Below, piece by piece: positions 50,901-60,043 of a stretch of 64,000 nt of DNA (the stretch's first letter is position 1; every line of letters starts with the position of its first letter). Source of the stretch: Umezawaea endophytica (GTDB taxonomy: Bacteria; Actinomycetota; Actinomycetes; Mycobacteriales; Pseudonocardiaceae); contig NZ_JANYMP010000002.1 of assembly GCF_025061645.1 (NCBI RefSeq), forward strand, positions 1 to 64,000, given 5' to 3'. The position numbers and the translations under genes are program-made. The notes under the pieces are model-generated. The model saw only the letters and a program-made list of their open reading frames with translations, was not told the DNA's origin and searched no databases.

Positions 50901-51524
50901 ATGGCACGGGTACGGGTCGTCGTACACAGCACGGACCCCATGACCTACGTCGGGCTGACGAGCTACCTCAAGTCGCGCCCCGAAATGGTCATCGTCGAAA
51001 AGCACGAAGCAGGTCACGCGGACGTCGCCGTGTTCTCGACCGAGCGGCTCACGTCGGAGGCCATGAACAGGCTTCGGGCGCTCTCGGCGGAACGCACGGT
51101 GCCCACCGTCCTGATGGCGAGCGAGCTCACCGAGGCGCCGCTGCTCGCGGTGGTGGAGTGCGGTGTGGTCGCGATCCTGCCCAGGAGCGCGGTGACCGGT
51201 GACCAGCTCGTCGACAGCATCATGGCCGCTGCCGCGGGCAACGGCGTGATGCCGCGCGACATCCTCGGCAAGCTGCTCAAGAGGGTGGAGATGTTGCAGC
51301 GCGAGGTGCTGGCGCCCAACGGGCTCAACGTCGCGGGCCTGGAGCCGCGCGAGGTCGACGTCCTGCGGCTGATCGCCGAGGGATGGGGAACCGACGAAAT
51401 CGCGAAAGAACTTCAGTATTCGGAGCGCACCGTCAAGAACGTCATCTACAACGTCACGAACCGCTTGAAGTTGCGCAATCGCGCCCACGCCGTCGCGTAC
51501 GCGTTGCGAGCCGGAGTCATCTGA
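50901..51524 (+). CDS. LuxR-family response-regulator-like protein
   Basis: The protein has 207 residues; GGAGG lies 5 nt before ATG 50901. The N-terminal ~120 residues resemble a receiver domain (VRVVVHSTDPMTYVGLTSYL, later TVPTVLMASEL, VVAILPRSA) but the phospho-acceptor Asp position reads HADVAVFS, with the acidic pocket incomplete. It is probably an atypical, phosphorylation-independent receiver. A LuxR HTH at about 145-205 (LEPREVDVLRLIAEGWGTDEIAKELQYSERTVKNVIYNVTNRL) is intact. It is flanked by the two giant regulators, and similar proteins sit beside secondary-metabolite clusters. Confidence 0.9.
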   Translation: MARVRVVVHSTDPMTYVGLTSYLKSRPEMVIVEKHEAGHADVAVFSTERLTSEAMNRLRALSAERTVPTVLMASELTEAPLLAVVECGVVAILPRSAVTGDQLVDSIMAAAAGNGVMPRDILGKLLKRVEMLQREVLAPNGLNVAGLEPREVDVLRLIAEGWGTDEIAKELQYSERTVKNVIYNVTNRLKLRNRAHAVAYALRAGVI

Positions 51525-51852
51525 GGCCCGATTGTTCGTATTGTTCGCTGAAGTTCGTTTGGTTCACCGAGTGACCTTTAGTTCGTTCACCGCTTGACCT
51601 ATTGCCGCCGAGGAACCGCGCGCGCCGCCACGCGAGCGCTCTGGTCCGGCGGACACCGTTTTCGCGAACGGCGATCGACCGCACGATCGCCGGAAAAGAG
51701 GACACGCGCACCACCGCGGGTGCGCGTGGACGATGGACCGGGGCGTCCGCACGCCCCGGTCATCCGCTTTTCAAGACCTTCTTCTGCACGTGCATCTGCG
51801 CGAGTGCCGCCAAACGAGATGACCGGCCCGTAACGGGACGCTGAACGGGACG
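51525..51852. other. Intergenic region with phased GTTCG repeats
   Basis: This 328-bp gap lies between convergent regulator genes. No gene is supported. Its left part carries a cluster of GTTCG/GTTCA repeats (see 51534-51600); the right part is unremarkable and contains no clear terminator T tract. Confidence 0.5.
51534..51600. repeat. Phased GTTCG direct repeats and a 16-nt direct repeat pair
   Basis: GTTCG starts at 51534, 51543 and 51553, GTTCA at 51562, and GTTCG again at 51581, so the first four recur every 9-10 bp, one helical turn. The last part contains two 16-nt direct copies, GTTCACCGAGTGACCT (51562-51577) and GTTCACCGCTTGACCT (51585-51600), differing at two positions and 23 bp apart. 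The arrangement on one DNA face resembles cooperative binding sites. Confidence 0.65.
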
Positions 51853-54800
51853 TCAGCGGCCGGTGGCCGAGCGACCCGACTCGTGGTGGCGTTCGGCGAT
51901 CTGGGAGCGCGACCGGACACCGAGCTTGCCCAGGATCCGGGTGACGTGCGCCTGGACCATCCGGCGCGGCAGCGACAGCCGGATCGCGATGTCCGGGTTG
52001 GACTGACCACTCGCGACCAGTTCGGCGATGCGGCGCTCGACCGGGGTGAGCGTGTCCCAGCCGCCGGTCGCGCGCGCGGACGCGGCGACGTCGTGGCGGA
52101 TCCCGAACTCGTCCATCCTGGCCTGGGCCCTCGCCAGGTCCCACTTGGCGTCCAGCTCGGTGAAGATCTCCGCCGCCTCGGCGAACGCGCCGCGCGCGTC
52201 CGCCCGCTTCCCCGCCTTCGCCAGCAGCACGGACGCCTCGTCCAGCGCCGCGGCCAGCTCCACCCGGCGGCCGACCTGGCGGTAGTGGCCGACGGCCACG
52301 AGCGCCGGTTCGGGATCGCCGGTCACCAGCGCCTTGCACCGGTGCAGCGCGGTGTACGCCCGCGTCGGCACGGCCTCGCGGGCCGCCTCCAGCTCGGCGA
52401 CCTCCATGACCTCGGCCACCCGCTCGTGGTCGCCGACCTCCAGCGCCAGCCGCAGGATGTCCGGCAGCCACTGGTGCCTCAGCATCATGTCCGCGTACGC
52501 CGGGTTCAGGATCCGCTTCACGGCGTCCAGCCCGCGCCGCACGTCACCGCTCTGCACGGCCGCGAGCGAGCGCGCCAGCAGCAGGAAGTCGCACGCCTCG
52601 CGCTCGGCGGCCGTGACCACCAGCAGCTCGTCGGCCGCGTCGAGGTGCGCGGTGGACGCGGCGGTGTCGTGGCGGTGCAGCGCGATCAGCGCGGACACGC
52701 CGTGCAGCAGCAGGCCGTTGGGGCCGGGGTCGACGAGCCCGCTGTAGCTGATCGCGGGACCGTCCTCGGTGACCGTGTCCAGTTCCAGCAGCGCCTCGTC
52801 CCAGCGGCCGGTCCAGTAGTGGTGCACCGCGGCGGAGATCTGCGGCCCGACCGGCAGGCCGTGCTTCACGGTCAGCTCGTCCACGGTGGCCAGCGCGACG
52901 TCGACCTCGTCGAGCTGGTCGAGGTTCTGGAGCGTGAACATCTTGTTGTCGAGCAGGTTGAAGTACATCCCGGCCAGCTCGGGCGCGTCCACGACGGCGG
53001 CGATGGCGTCGTCCACGTACCGCAGCGCGGTCCGGTGGTTGCGGCGCACCGACTCGACCAGCCACAGCGTCTGGAGCGCGTGCGCGATCAGGTAGGCGTC
53101 GCCGTTCGAGACGGCCTCCGCGTGCGCGGCCTTGCCCGTGACCTCGGCCTCGTCGATGTAGGTCACGTCGCGGCGCAGGTGCGCCAGCAGCGACTTGTGC
53201 CGGAGCTGCCAGATCTTCGGCACCGACGGGTCGACCTCGACCTCGGTCAGCGTCCGCAGCGCCAGCTCCCGCTTGTCCTGCCGCAGCAGCGTGGCCGCGA
53301 GCAACTGGCGCAGCTCGGCCGAGCGCGCCGGGTCGGTGGAGATCGCCAGCGCCTGCCGCGCCTCGGCGTCGGGGTTGCGGGCCAGCCGGAACAGCACGCG
53401 CACCAGCGCGGTGAGCAGCAGTTCGCGGTTCGGGTCGCGCGGGCCGACCAGGTCGAGCGACTGCTCCAGCAGGTCCGCGGCGATCAGCGGCGCGCGGTTC
53501 GACAGTTCGGCCGCGCTGCCGATGAGCCAGTCGCCGACCCACGGGTCCAGGTCCGACGCGGCGGCCACGAGCTGCTCCGCGACGCGGCTCGGGGGCGCGT
53601 CCCCCTCGGCCAGCGCCCTGGCGGCCTGCTTGTGCAGCACCCCGCGCATGGGCGCGGTGATGCTGCCGTACACGGCTTCGCGCAGCAGCGGGTGCCGGAA
53701 CAGCAGCCGCGGCTCCCCGTGGCCGAGCACGTTCGCGGCCATGGCGTCCTTGACCGCGCGGGCCACCTCGGGCACCAGGCGGTCGGACAGCGCGGCGATC
53801 TGCGCGATCGTGGCCTCGGCACCGAGGACGGCCGCCCAGCGCAGCACCTCCCGCGTGCGCTCGGGCAGGGCCTGGGACGTCCGCTGCACGGCGGCGAACA
53901 AGGTGCGCGGAGCGTCGTCGGCCTGTGCCTCGTCCACGTGCGCCACGCCGTCGATCAGGTCGACGGCCTGGTCGCGGACCAGCGCGCCCACCATCTCCCG
54001 CAGGTACAGCGGGTTGCCAGCGGCGCGCGCGGTCAGCCTGCGCAGCAGGTGGCCGGGACGGCCGCCGACCATCTCCGCGGTCATCGAGTCCACGTCGAGG
54101 TACGTCAGCGGTTCGAGGACCAGCACGTCGCCGTCGTTGGCGCGGACGCGGGAGCGGAGCTGGTCCAGCTCGGCGCGGCCGTGCCGCGACCGCGAGCAGG
54201 TGACCAGCAGCAGCGGGAGCTGGCGGGTGGCCGCGGCGAGGCGCCGCCACAGCGACACCGACGACTCGTCCGCCCACTGGAGGTCGTCGAGCACCAGCAC
54301 GGTCGGGGCCCGGTGGCACATCCGGTCGACCAGCGCGAGCAGCCGGTCCACGGCGCTCTGGATCGGGTCGTCGTCATCGGTGCCGCGGCTGCTCGGCTCA
54401 CCGGTGCGCAGCCTGCGGGCCAGGTCGGCGCGGTCGGGGTCCGAAGAGGACTGGTCGACGCCGAGGCATTCGAGCAGCACCTGGAGGGGGAACCGGCCCG
54501 CCAGTTCGTCGGCGACCGCCCAGCCGACGTGGCAGCCCAAGCGTTCGGCGTCGGCGAGGCCGATGGCCAGCAGCTCGGTCTTCCCGATGCCCGGCTCGCC
54601 CTCGATCCACACGGTGCCGCCGACACCCGCCGCGACGTCCACCAGACGGGCGCGCAGGCGGTCGGTCTCGGCTTCCCGACCGACGAAGACCTGGCTGTTG
54701 GCGTGCCGCAGCACGCTGACGCCCGCGGGCTCCTCCTCCGGTTCCTCCTCGGCGGGCTCGGCGGGGCTCGGGGCCTCCTCGCCGCTGAGCACCACGGCGT

Positions 54801-55551
54801 GCGCGTGCCGCAGCGCGGGACCGGGCTTGGCCCCGACCTCGCGCGCCAGCGTCTCGCGCGCGTCGCGGAACACCGCCAGAGCCTCGGCCTGCCGCCCACC
54901 CCGGCTCAGCGCGATCATCAGCAGCGCCCGCAGCGACTCGCGCAGCGGGTAGTCCTGCACCAGCGCGCCCAGCTCGGCGGCCAGCTCGACGTGCGCGCCC
55001 AGCACCAGGCGGGACGTGGCCAGCGCTTCCACGGCGGCGACCCGGCGTTCGGCCCAGCGGGTGCGCATGTGGTCGGCGAACGGACCCGGCACGCCGGAGA
55101 ACGGCTCACCGCGGAACAGGCCGAGCGCCTGCTCCAGCGTGCCCGCGGCGCCGCGGTGGTCACCGGAACCGGCGAGGACCTGCGAGCGGGCGAACAGCTT
55201 GTCGAACGCCACCGTGTCGACCCGGTGCGGGTCCAGCCGCAGCGCGTAGCCGTGCTTGGTGGAGAACAGCGTGTCCTTGCTGTCGGCCACCCCGGCCTCG
55301 GCGAGGGCGCGGCGCAGTGCGGAGACGTAGGTGTAGACGCTGCCGGGGGCGCTGACCGGGGCGGACTCGCCCCACACCTGGTCGATCAGCTCCTCGCGGG
55401 ACACCGCCTGGCCCGCCCGTGAGGCGAGCACCGCGAACACGGCGCGCTGTCTGCTGGGGCCAAGGGGGATCTCGACACCGCCGAGCACCGCGCGGACCGG
55501 GCCCAGCAGTTCGACGTGCACCTGCTTGCCGCTTGCTTCCTGCACCTTCAC
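51853..55551 (-). CDS. Giant BTAD-ATPase-TPR-LuxR transcriptional regulator (paralog)
   Basis: The protein has 1232 residues from GTG 55551, with GAGG 6 nt upstream; TTG 55563 is the alternative. Order matches the paralog at 46829: winged helix and BTAD (~1-260), an acidic Pro/Glu-rich linker, an AAA ATPase with P-loop WIEGEPGIGKTEL near 314-326 and Walker B VLVLDDLQWADE near 420, a TPR-rich middle, and a C-terminal LuxR HTH (VERRIAELVASGQSNPDIAIRLSLPRRMVQAHVTRILGKL). The two share end-to-end architecture and many identical segments (HYWTGRWDEAL vs HRYWLGRWDEAL). They probably arose by duplication around the small LuxR gene between them. Confidence 0.9.
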   Translation of the reverse strand: MKVQEASGKQVHVELLGPVRAVLGGVEIPLGPSRQRAVFAVLASRAGQAVSREELIDQVWGESAPVSAPGSVYTYVSALRRALAEAGVADSKDTLFSTKHGYALRLDPHRVDTVAFDKLFARSQVLAGSGDHRGAAGTLEQALGLFRGEPFSGVPGPFADHMRTRWAERRVAAVEALATSRLVLGAHVELAAELGALVQDYPLRESLRALLMIALSRGGRQAEALAVFRDARETLAREVGAKPGPALRHAHAVVLSGEEAPSPAEPAEEEPEEEPAGVSVLRHANSQVFVGREAETDRLRARLVDVAAGVGGTVWIEGEPGIGKTELLAIGLADAERLGCHVGWAVADELAGRFPLQVLLECLGVDQSSSDPDRADLARRLRTGEPSSRGTDDDDPIQSAVDRLLALVDRMCHRAPTVLVLDDLQWADESSVSLWRRLAAATRQLPLLLVTCSRSRHGRAELDQLRSRVRANDGDVLVLEPLTYLDVDSMTAEMVGGRPGHLLRRLTARAAGNPLYLREMVGALVRDQAVDLIDGVAHVDEAQADDAPRTLFAAVQRTSQALPERTREVLRWAAVLGAEATIAQIAALSDRLVPEVARAVKDAMAANVLGHGEPRLLFRHPLLREAVYGSITAPMRGVLHKQAARALAEGDAPPSRVAEQLVAAASDLDPWVGDWLIGSAAELSNRAPLIAADLLEQSLDLVGPRDPNRELLLTALVRVLFRLARNPDAEARQALAISTDPARSAELRQLLAATLLRQDKRELALRTLTEVEVDPSVPKIWQLRHKSLLAHLRRDVTYIDEAEVTGKAAHAEAVSNGDAYLIAHALQTLWLVESVRRNHRTALRYVDDAIAAVVDAPELAGMYFNLLDNKMFTLQNLDQLDEVDVALATVDELTVKHGLPVGPQISAAVHHYWTGRWDEALLELDTVTEDGPAISYSGLVDPGPNGLLLHGVSALIALHRHDTAASTAHLDAADELLVVTAAEREACDFLLLARSLAAVQSGDVRRGLDAVKRILNPAYADMMLRHQWLPDILRLALEVGDHERVAEVMEVAELEAAREAVPTRAYTALHRCKALVTGDPEPALVAVGHYRQVGRRVELAAALDEASVLLAKAGKRADARGAFAEAAEIFTELDAKWDLARAQARMDEFGIRHDVAASARATGGWDTLTPVERRIAELVASGQSNPDIAIRLSLPRRMVQAHVTRILGKLGVRSRSQIAERHHESGRSATGR

Positions 55552-55650
55552 TGTTTTCCTCAAGGCGTCGGTGTGCTCATCTGCTGGACGGTCACCCCCG
55601 GACGCCTCTGGTGCCGAATGGGGGCACGGGGGCGCAGCGGGGTCAAAGTA

Positions 55651-58494
55651 TCAGGCCTGATCGAGTCGGGCGATCCTCTCCCGCACCTCGTCGATCGCGA
55701 ACAGCGACGGTCCGACGCGAGCGATGCGGCCGTTCTCGATGAGGCCCGCGGCCTCCGACCACACCGCCCGCGCCTTCGTTCGGTCGCCGGAACCGGCCAG
55801 CGCGTCGCCCAGCAGCACCAGGCTCTCGACCTCGCCGACCAGGCTGGCCTGCTCGCGGTGCATGTCGACCGACCGCCGGAGGCAGGCGATGGCCTCCTCG
55901 TGCCGCGCCAGGCTCGCGTACGCCTCGCCGTACTCCGCCCAGCAGTTCGCCTCGCCGTGCAGGTCGTTCGACAGCCGGAACGTGTCCATGGCCTGGTCCA
56001 GCATCTCCAGCGCCTCCTCGGACCGGCCCATCCGCAGCGCGCAGACACCCATGCCCTCCAACGAGAGCGCCTCGCCCTGCTGGTGGCCCATCTCCAGGAA
56101 CAAGCGGTGGGCGCGTTCGTAGTGCGCGAACGCGGCGGGGTAGTCGCCGTCGCTGATGCCGTGCCCGCGCCGCGCCAGCACGTCGCCGATGTTGCGCTGC
56201 ACGTAGGCCTGGTCACCGACCCAGCCCAGCTCGTCGAGCAGGGCCTGGGTGGCGCGCAGGCAGGCGAGCGCCTCGTCGGTGTCGCCCGCGAAGTAGTGCG
56301 CCCCCGCCAGGCTGCGCAACGTCCGCGCCTCGCCGATCCGGTCACCCGTCCCGCGCGCCGCCGCCAGCGCGGCGCGCATCGTCGCCGCCCACGACAGGTG
56401 CACACCCCTGCGCTGGAAGAACTCCTGCATGTCCAGCGCCACCCGCCACGCGTGGCCGCCGAACCCGTCGGCCGGGGCGTGCTCGACGAAGTCGTGCAGC
56501 ACCTCGTTCTCGGCGATGAACCACGCCATCGCGCGGTCGGTGTTCGGCACCACCTCCGGGGTCACGCCGGGGGCGGGCTCGCCCACCGGCACGGACTGCT
56601 GGTGCGGTTGGAACAACTGGCGGACCCGGTGCGCGGAGTGCAGGTAGTGGTCGGCGGTCCGCAGCCGGGCCGCCGCGCGGTCGGTGTCGGTGTCCAGCTC
56701 GTCGCCCAGTTCCAGCCCGTAGGCCCGCACCAGGTCGTGGAACTGGAACCGGCCGGGTTTGTGCTCGGTCACCAGCCTGGTGCGGCTCAGCTCGGCGAGC
56801 GCCGCGCGCGTGGCCCGCGGTTCCTCGCCGAGCACGCTGGCGCTCGCCGCGTGCGAGATGTCCGGGCCCCTGGTGCGCGCCAGCAGCCGGAACAGCCTGG
56901 CCGCGCGGGGGCTCAGCGTGCGGTAGGACCAGGAGAACACCGCCCGCAGGTCGGTGGTGTCGTCGTAGGCGAACGCGTCCAGCCCGCCCTGCGCGTCGCG
57001 CAGTTCCCTGGCGATGGCGCTCAGCGGCACGTCCGGGTACGCCGCCGCGCGGGCCGCCACGATGGCCAGTGCGAGCGGCAACCGTCCGCACATCTCCACG
57101 ATCCGGTCCACCGCGTCGGGTTCGCGGGCGCTGCGGGCGTGGCCCAGCCGCAGCGCCACCATCGCGCGGGCCTCGTCCACGGCCATCGGATCCAGGGTGA
57201 ACGTCTGCCCGCCCTCGGCGGTGACGAGCCCGGTCAGCCGGTTGCGGCTGGTCACGATCGCCAGGCAGTCCGGCGAACCGGGGATCAGCGGCAGCACGTG
57301 CTCGACGTCGCGGGCGTTGTCCAGCACCACGAGCATCCGCTTGTCCTTGAGGAGACTGCGGTACAGGCCGGTCTGCGCGTCCAGGTCCGCGGGGATCCGG
57401 GCGCTCGGCGTGCCCAGTGCGTACAGGAACCCGCGCAGCGCCTCGGCCGTCTCCATCACCGACCCGCTCGGGTCGTAGCCGCGGAGGTTCACGAAGAGTT
57501 GGCCGTCCGGGAAGTCGGCGGCCACGTCGTAGGCCAACCGGATAGCGACGGTGGTCTTGCCCGCGCCGGGCATTCCGTCGATGAGCGCCAGCGACATCGG
57601 CCGGTCCCGGTCGCGCAGCGACGCCACCATCCCGGCCAGCTCGGCGTCGCGGCCGCTGAACGTCGCCAGGTCCTTCGGCAACTGCGCGGGGCGGACCGCC
57701 ATGTGCTCCGGCTGTCCCCCGCCGAGCGCGTCGCGGTGGGCGGCCCGCAGCCGGGTGCCGGGGTCGATGCCCAGTTCGTCGGCCAGCCGCCCGACCAGGG
57801 ACCGGTACACCTCGAGCGCTTCGGCCTGCTCGCCGGACGCGGCCAGCGCCAGGATCAGCCTGGCGTGCAGCTCCTCGTTGAACGGGTCGTACGGGGCCAC
57901 CCGGCGCAGCACGGGGAGCACCTCGCGGGCCGCACCGCAGCGCAGCGCGGCGTCGGCGGCCTCGGCCACCGCCGACAGGCACTCGCGGTCCAGCGCCGCG
58001 AAGTCCTGGTCCTCCAGCGGTTCCCGGCGCAGCCCCTGCGCGCACGGGGCGCTCCACAGCCGGATGCCCTCCCTGAACAGCCGTACCGCCTCGACGTCCG
58101 CCCCGCGCGCCGCGGCGGCCCGCGCACCCGCGACGAGCTGCCGGAACCGGGGCACGTCGGACGACTCCGCGTCCACCCGCAGCCGGTAGCCGCCGCCGTC
58201 GCGCAGCAGCCAGTCGCCCGACGCGCGCAGGGGGAGGTCCGGTTCCAGCACCCGGCGTAACTGCCCCACGTGCCGGTGCACGACGTTCGCCGCGCTCGCG
58301 GGGGCGTCCTCACCCCAGAGCGCCGCGATCAGCTCACCGAGACCGACGGGTTGGTCCGGGTTGACCAGCAGGACCGCCAGCAGGAGGCGTTGCTGGCGCG
58401 GGCCGAGGTCCAGTTCCTCGTCCTCGCGCCACGCCCGGAGCGGGCCGAGCAGGGAGAACCGGACGCGCGGGGAACCGCCGTGCGCAGCCGACAT
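55651..58494 (-). CDS. AfsR-like regulator (BTAD, NB-ARC, TPR)
   Basis: The protein has 947 residues from ATG 58494 with GAGGG upstream. Order: winged helix (RVRFSLLGPLRAWREDEELDLGPRQQRLLLAVLL, ~10-95), BTAD (~100-245, ending ELGIDPGTRLRAAH), NB-ARC with P-loop DGMPGAGKTTVAIRL near 293-307 and KRMLVVLDNARDVEHVLPLI near 372-391, and a winged helix with FQFHDLVRAYGLELGDELD near 570. TPR repeats follow (~690-940, e.g. GEALSLEGMGVCALRMGRSEEALEML). AfsR-type proteins couple phosphorylation and ligand binding to activation of secondary metabolism. It is 99 bp upstream of the paralogous giant regulator on the same strand. Confidence 0.92.
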   Translation of the reverse strand: MSAAHGGSPRVRFSLLGPLRAWREDEELDLGPRQQRLLLAVLLVNPDQPVGLGELIAALWGEDAPASAANVVHRHVGQLRRVLEPDLPLRASGDWLLRDGGGYRLRVDAESSDVPRFRQLVAGARAAAARGADVEAVRLFREGIRLWSAPCAQGLRREPLEDQDFAALDRECLSAVAEAADAALRCGAAREVLPVLRRVAPYDPFNEELHARLILALAASGEQAEALEVYRSLVGRLADELGIDPGTRLRAAHRDALGGGQPEHMAVRPAQLPKDLATFSGRDAELAGMVASLRDRDRPMSLALIDGMPGAGKTTVAIRLAYDVAADFPDGQLFVNLRGYDPSGSVMETAEALRGFLYALGTPSARIPADLDAQTGLYRSLLKDKRMLVVLDNARDVEHVLPLIPGSPDCLAIVTSRNRLTGLVTAEGGQTFTLDPMAVDEARAMVALRLGHARSAREPDAVDRIVEMCGRLPLALAIVAARAAAYPDVPLSAIARELRDAQGGLDAFAYDDTTDLRAVFSWSYRTLSPRAARLFRLLARTRGPDISHAASASVLGEEPRATRAALAELSRTRLVTEHKPGRFQFHDLVRAYGLELGDELDTDTDRAAARLRTADHYLHSAHRVRQLFQPHQQSVPVGEPAPGVTPEVVPNTDRAMAWFIAENEVLHDFVEHAPADGFGGHAWRVALDMQEFFQRRGVHLSWAATMRAALAAARGTGDRIGEARTLRSLAGAHYFAGDTDEALACLRATQALLDELGWVGDQAYVQRNIGDVLARRGHGISDGDYPAAFAHYERAHRLFLEMGHQQGEALSLEGMGVCALRMGRSEEALEMLDQAMDTFRLSNDLHGEANCWAEYGEAYASLARHEEAIACLRRSVDMHREQASLVGEVESLVLLGDALAGSGDRTKARAVWSEAAGLIENGRIARVGPSLFAIDEVRERIARLDQA

Positions 58495-59133
58495 CCGGGC
58501 AACCCTCCCTCGCGTCCCGTGCGTCACCACCGCGGTGACCGACGACGTGCGCCGTCGCGGTGCGGCGACGGCGACGTTCCGATGAGGACCACTGCCACGA
58601 TCCTAGTGCGACGCGAGGCGGTGGGGACTCGACTCGGGGTGCGCTTTTCGTTGTTCGTGCAACGAGTCCGATCCGGCGGGAGAATCGCCCTCCGGATCCC
58701 CGGACCGACGGGGTGTCCTTCTGCCGTGGGCATTTCCGCCGGGTGGGAGTAGTACCCGCCGGTCGTCCGGCCCACGCCTCCCGGCCGTGACGGGAAGCGC
58801 TTCCCGCGTGACGGCGGAGGGCCTCGGGACGGTGCGCTCGGCGGCGGCCCCGAGGGCGGACCGGGGCCTGACCAGGCGTTGTCGTGGCGTCAAGTCGCCA
58901 TGCGATGGCGTCGGCCTCCCCGGCCGGCCTATCGTGGCGCGAGCCGTACCGCGTGCGCGTCCGCCGGTGTGACGACCCGGCACGTCCGGCGTCACTACTT
59001 GGTCACTCTTTCTCCACACGCGCCTGCCTACGCTGATCCGCGTGCTCGGGCCGCGCTCTTGGAGTTCCGCCGCGGAGCCGGGCCCCGTGAAGGTGTCGTT
59101 CCCAGGTTTCGCTCGCGTGGGTATGGAGAGACC
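58495..59133. other. Divergent regulatory region between AfsR-like and LuxR-HTH genes
   Basis: This 639-bp region has no gene I can support; minus-strand frames here lack coding character or ribosome binding sites. It contains the 14-bp palindrome at 58793-58806 and must carry promoters for both flanking regulators. A possible -35/-10-like patch lies near 59000-59035 but I cannot assign it firmly. Confidence 0.5.
58787..58815. promoter_or_regulatory. LacI-like operator palindrome with flanking direct repeats
   Basis: Perfect palindrome GGGAAGCGCTTCCC at 58793-58806, with direct repeat CGTGACGG at 58787-58794 and 58808-58815. The sequence is close to LacI-family operators known in streptomycetes (CebR-type TGGGAGCGCTCCCA). 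Confidence 0.5.
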
Positions 59134-59475
59134 ATGACTGCTTCCGACAATTCGACACGAGTGGACAGGGTTGCCCCGCAGCGCCAGCGCGAGAGCGCGG
59201 CGAAGTTCTCGCCGGAACTGGCGATGCTCAACGAGCAGCAGTTCCAGCTCATGCAGATGCTGGCCGGTGGGCTGCCGGACCGCTCCATCGCGCGTCGGCT
59301 CTGCCTCGCCCCGAGAACGCTGGCACGGCGGATCTCGGAGATCTACCGCATCCTCGGCGTCGAGACGCGGTTCCAGGCGGGTGTGGCGGCGCAGCGCCTC
59401 GGGCTCATCGGGGAGCCGGTGGGGGAGGGCCGACCGGTCGTGCGACCTCGTGCGGGAGCCGCCGTTCACGGGTGA
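59134..59475 (+). CDS. Small LuxR-type HTH protein
   Basis: The protein has 113 residues from ATG 59134 with GGAGAG just upstream. Residues ~28-80 form a LuxR/FixJ-like HTH (LNEQQFQLMQMLAGGLPDRSIARRLCLAPRTLARRISEIYRILGV). The usual T-P-R-E-x-E-V start is absent and the recognition helix is unusual. No receiver or ATPase domain is present. It may be a stand-alone DNA-binding partner of the larger regulators nearby. The Pro/Arg-rich C-terminal tail is probably disordered. Confidence 0.75.
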   Translation: MTASDNSTRVDRVAPQRQRESAAKFSPELAMLNEQQFQLMQMLAGGLPDRSIARRLCLAPRTLARRISEIYRILGVETRFQAGVAAQRLGLIGEPVGEGRPVVRPRAGAAVHG

Positions 59476-59712
59476 TGTCCGGAAGGGCAGCGCGGGGGTA
59501 CCCCTGGGGCAGTGTTGGTTGCGAGAGCCGAGTTCCCTGAAGTTAGCTTCACGTGGGACGAGGAGCGGTCGCCGGTCACGGCCGTCACGTCCGGTCCGGT
59601 GGACCGTTCCGCACCCAGCACCGTTCACCTCTCGTTCACGTCCAGGCGTGAGGGCCGACAACGCTCTCCGGCCGGGCCGAACCGAGGTGTCCCCAGCCCG
59701 AGGAGGGTTCCA

Positions 59713-60003
59713 GTGCCGGCAGCCAACAGGACCTCAGCAGTCGTGGTCGGCATGGGTCAGGCGCGGACCCAGTTCGAGAACACCGCCTCGACCTTCACCG
59801 GCCACCTCGACCAGGTCGACGACGAGGTGGCCCTGCTGCGCTCCACCTGGACGGGCGGCACGTCGGTGAAGTTCGGCTCCGCGCTGGAGGACTGGGCGAA
59901 CGACTTCGCCGTCGTCATCCAGGAGTTGCGCGCCGTGGCCGAGGCCATGGGCGGCGGCACCGCGGTGTCCGGTGCGCGGGAAGACGAAAACGCGGTCGGC
60001 TAG
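59713..60003 (+). CDS. WXG100-family (Esx-like) protein, first of a pair
   Basis: The protein has 96 residues from GTG 59713, chosen because AGGAGG lies 6 nt upstream. Helix-turn-helix hairpin proteins of this family carry W-x-G; here LLRSTWTGGTSVKFGSAL near 41-58 has Trp-Thr-Gly. They are secreted as dimers by type VII (ESX) systems or act as their partners. It is followed 40 bp later by an equal-sized family member, the EsxA/EsxB-like tandem layout. No C-terminal Y-x-x-x-D/E secretion signal is clear. No ESX secretion genes are in the window. Confidence 0.8.
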   Translation: MPAANRTSAVVVGMGQARTQFENTASTFTGHLDQVDDEVALLRSTWTGGTSVKFGSALEDWANDFAVVIQELRAVAEAMGGGTAVSGAREDENAVG

Positions 60004-60043
60004 TCCCGCCGCCCCTGCTCCCCGACGCCGAGAGGAAAGCGCG

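Noticed and set aside
58603-59661. 352-residue minus-strand ORF opposite the LuxR-HTH gene
   Set aside because: No domain, Arg/Pro-rich, and antisense to a gene with a clear HTH and ribosome binding site.
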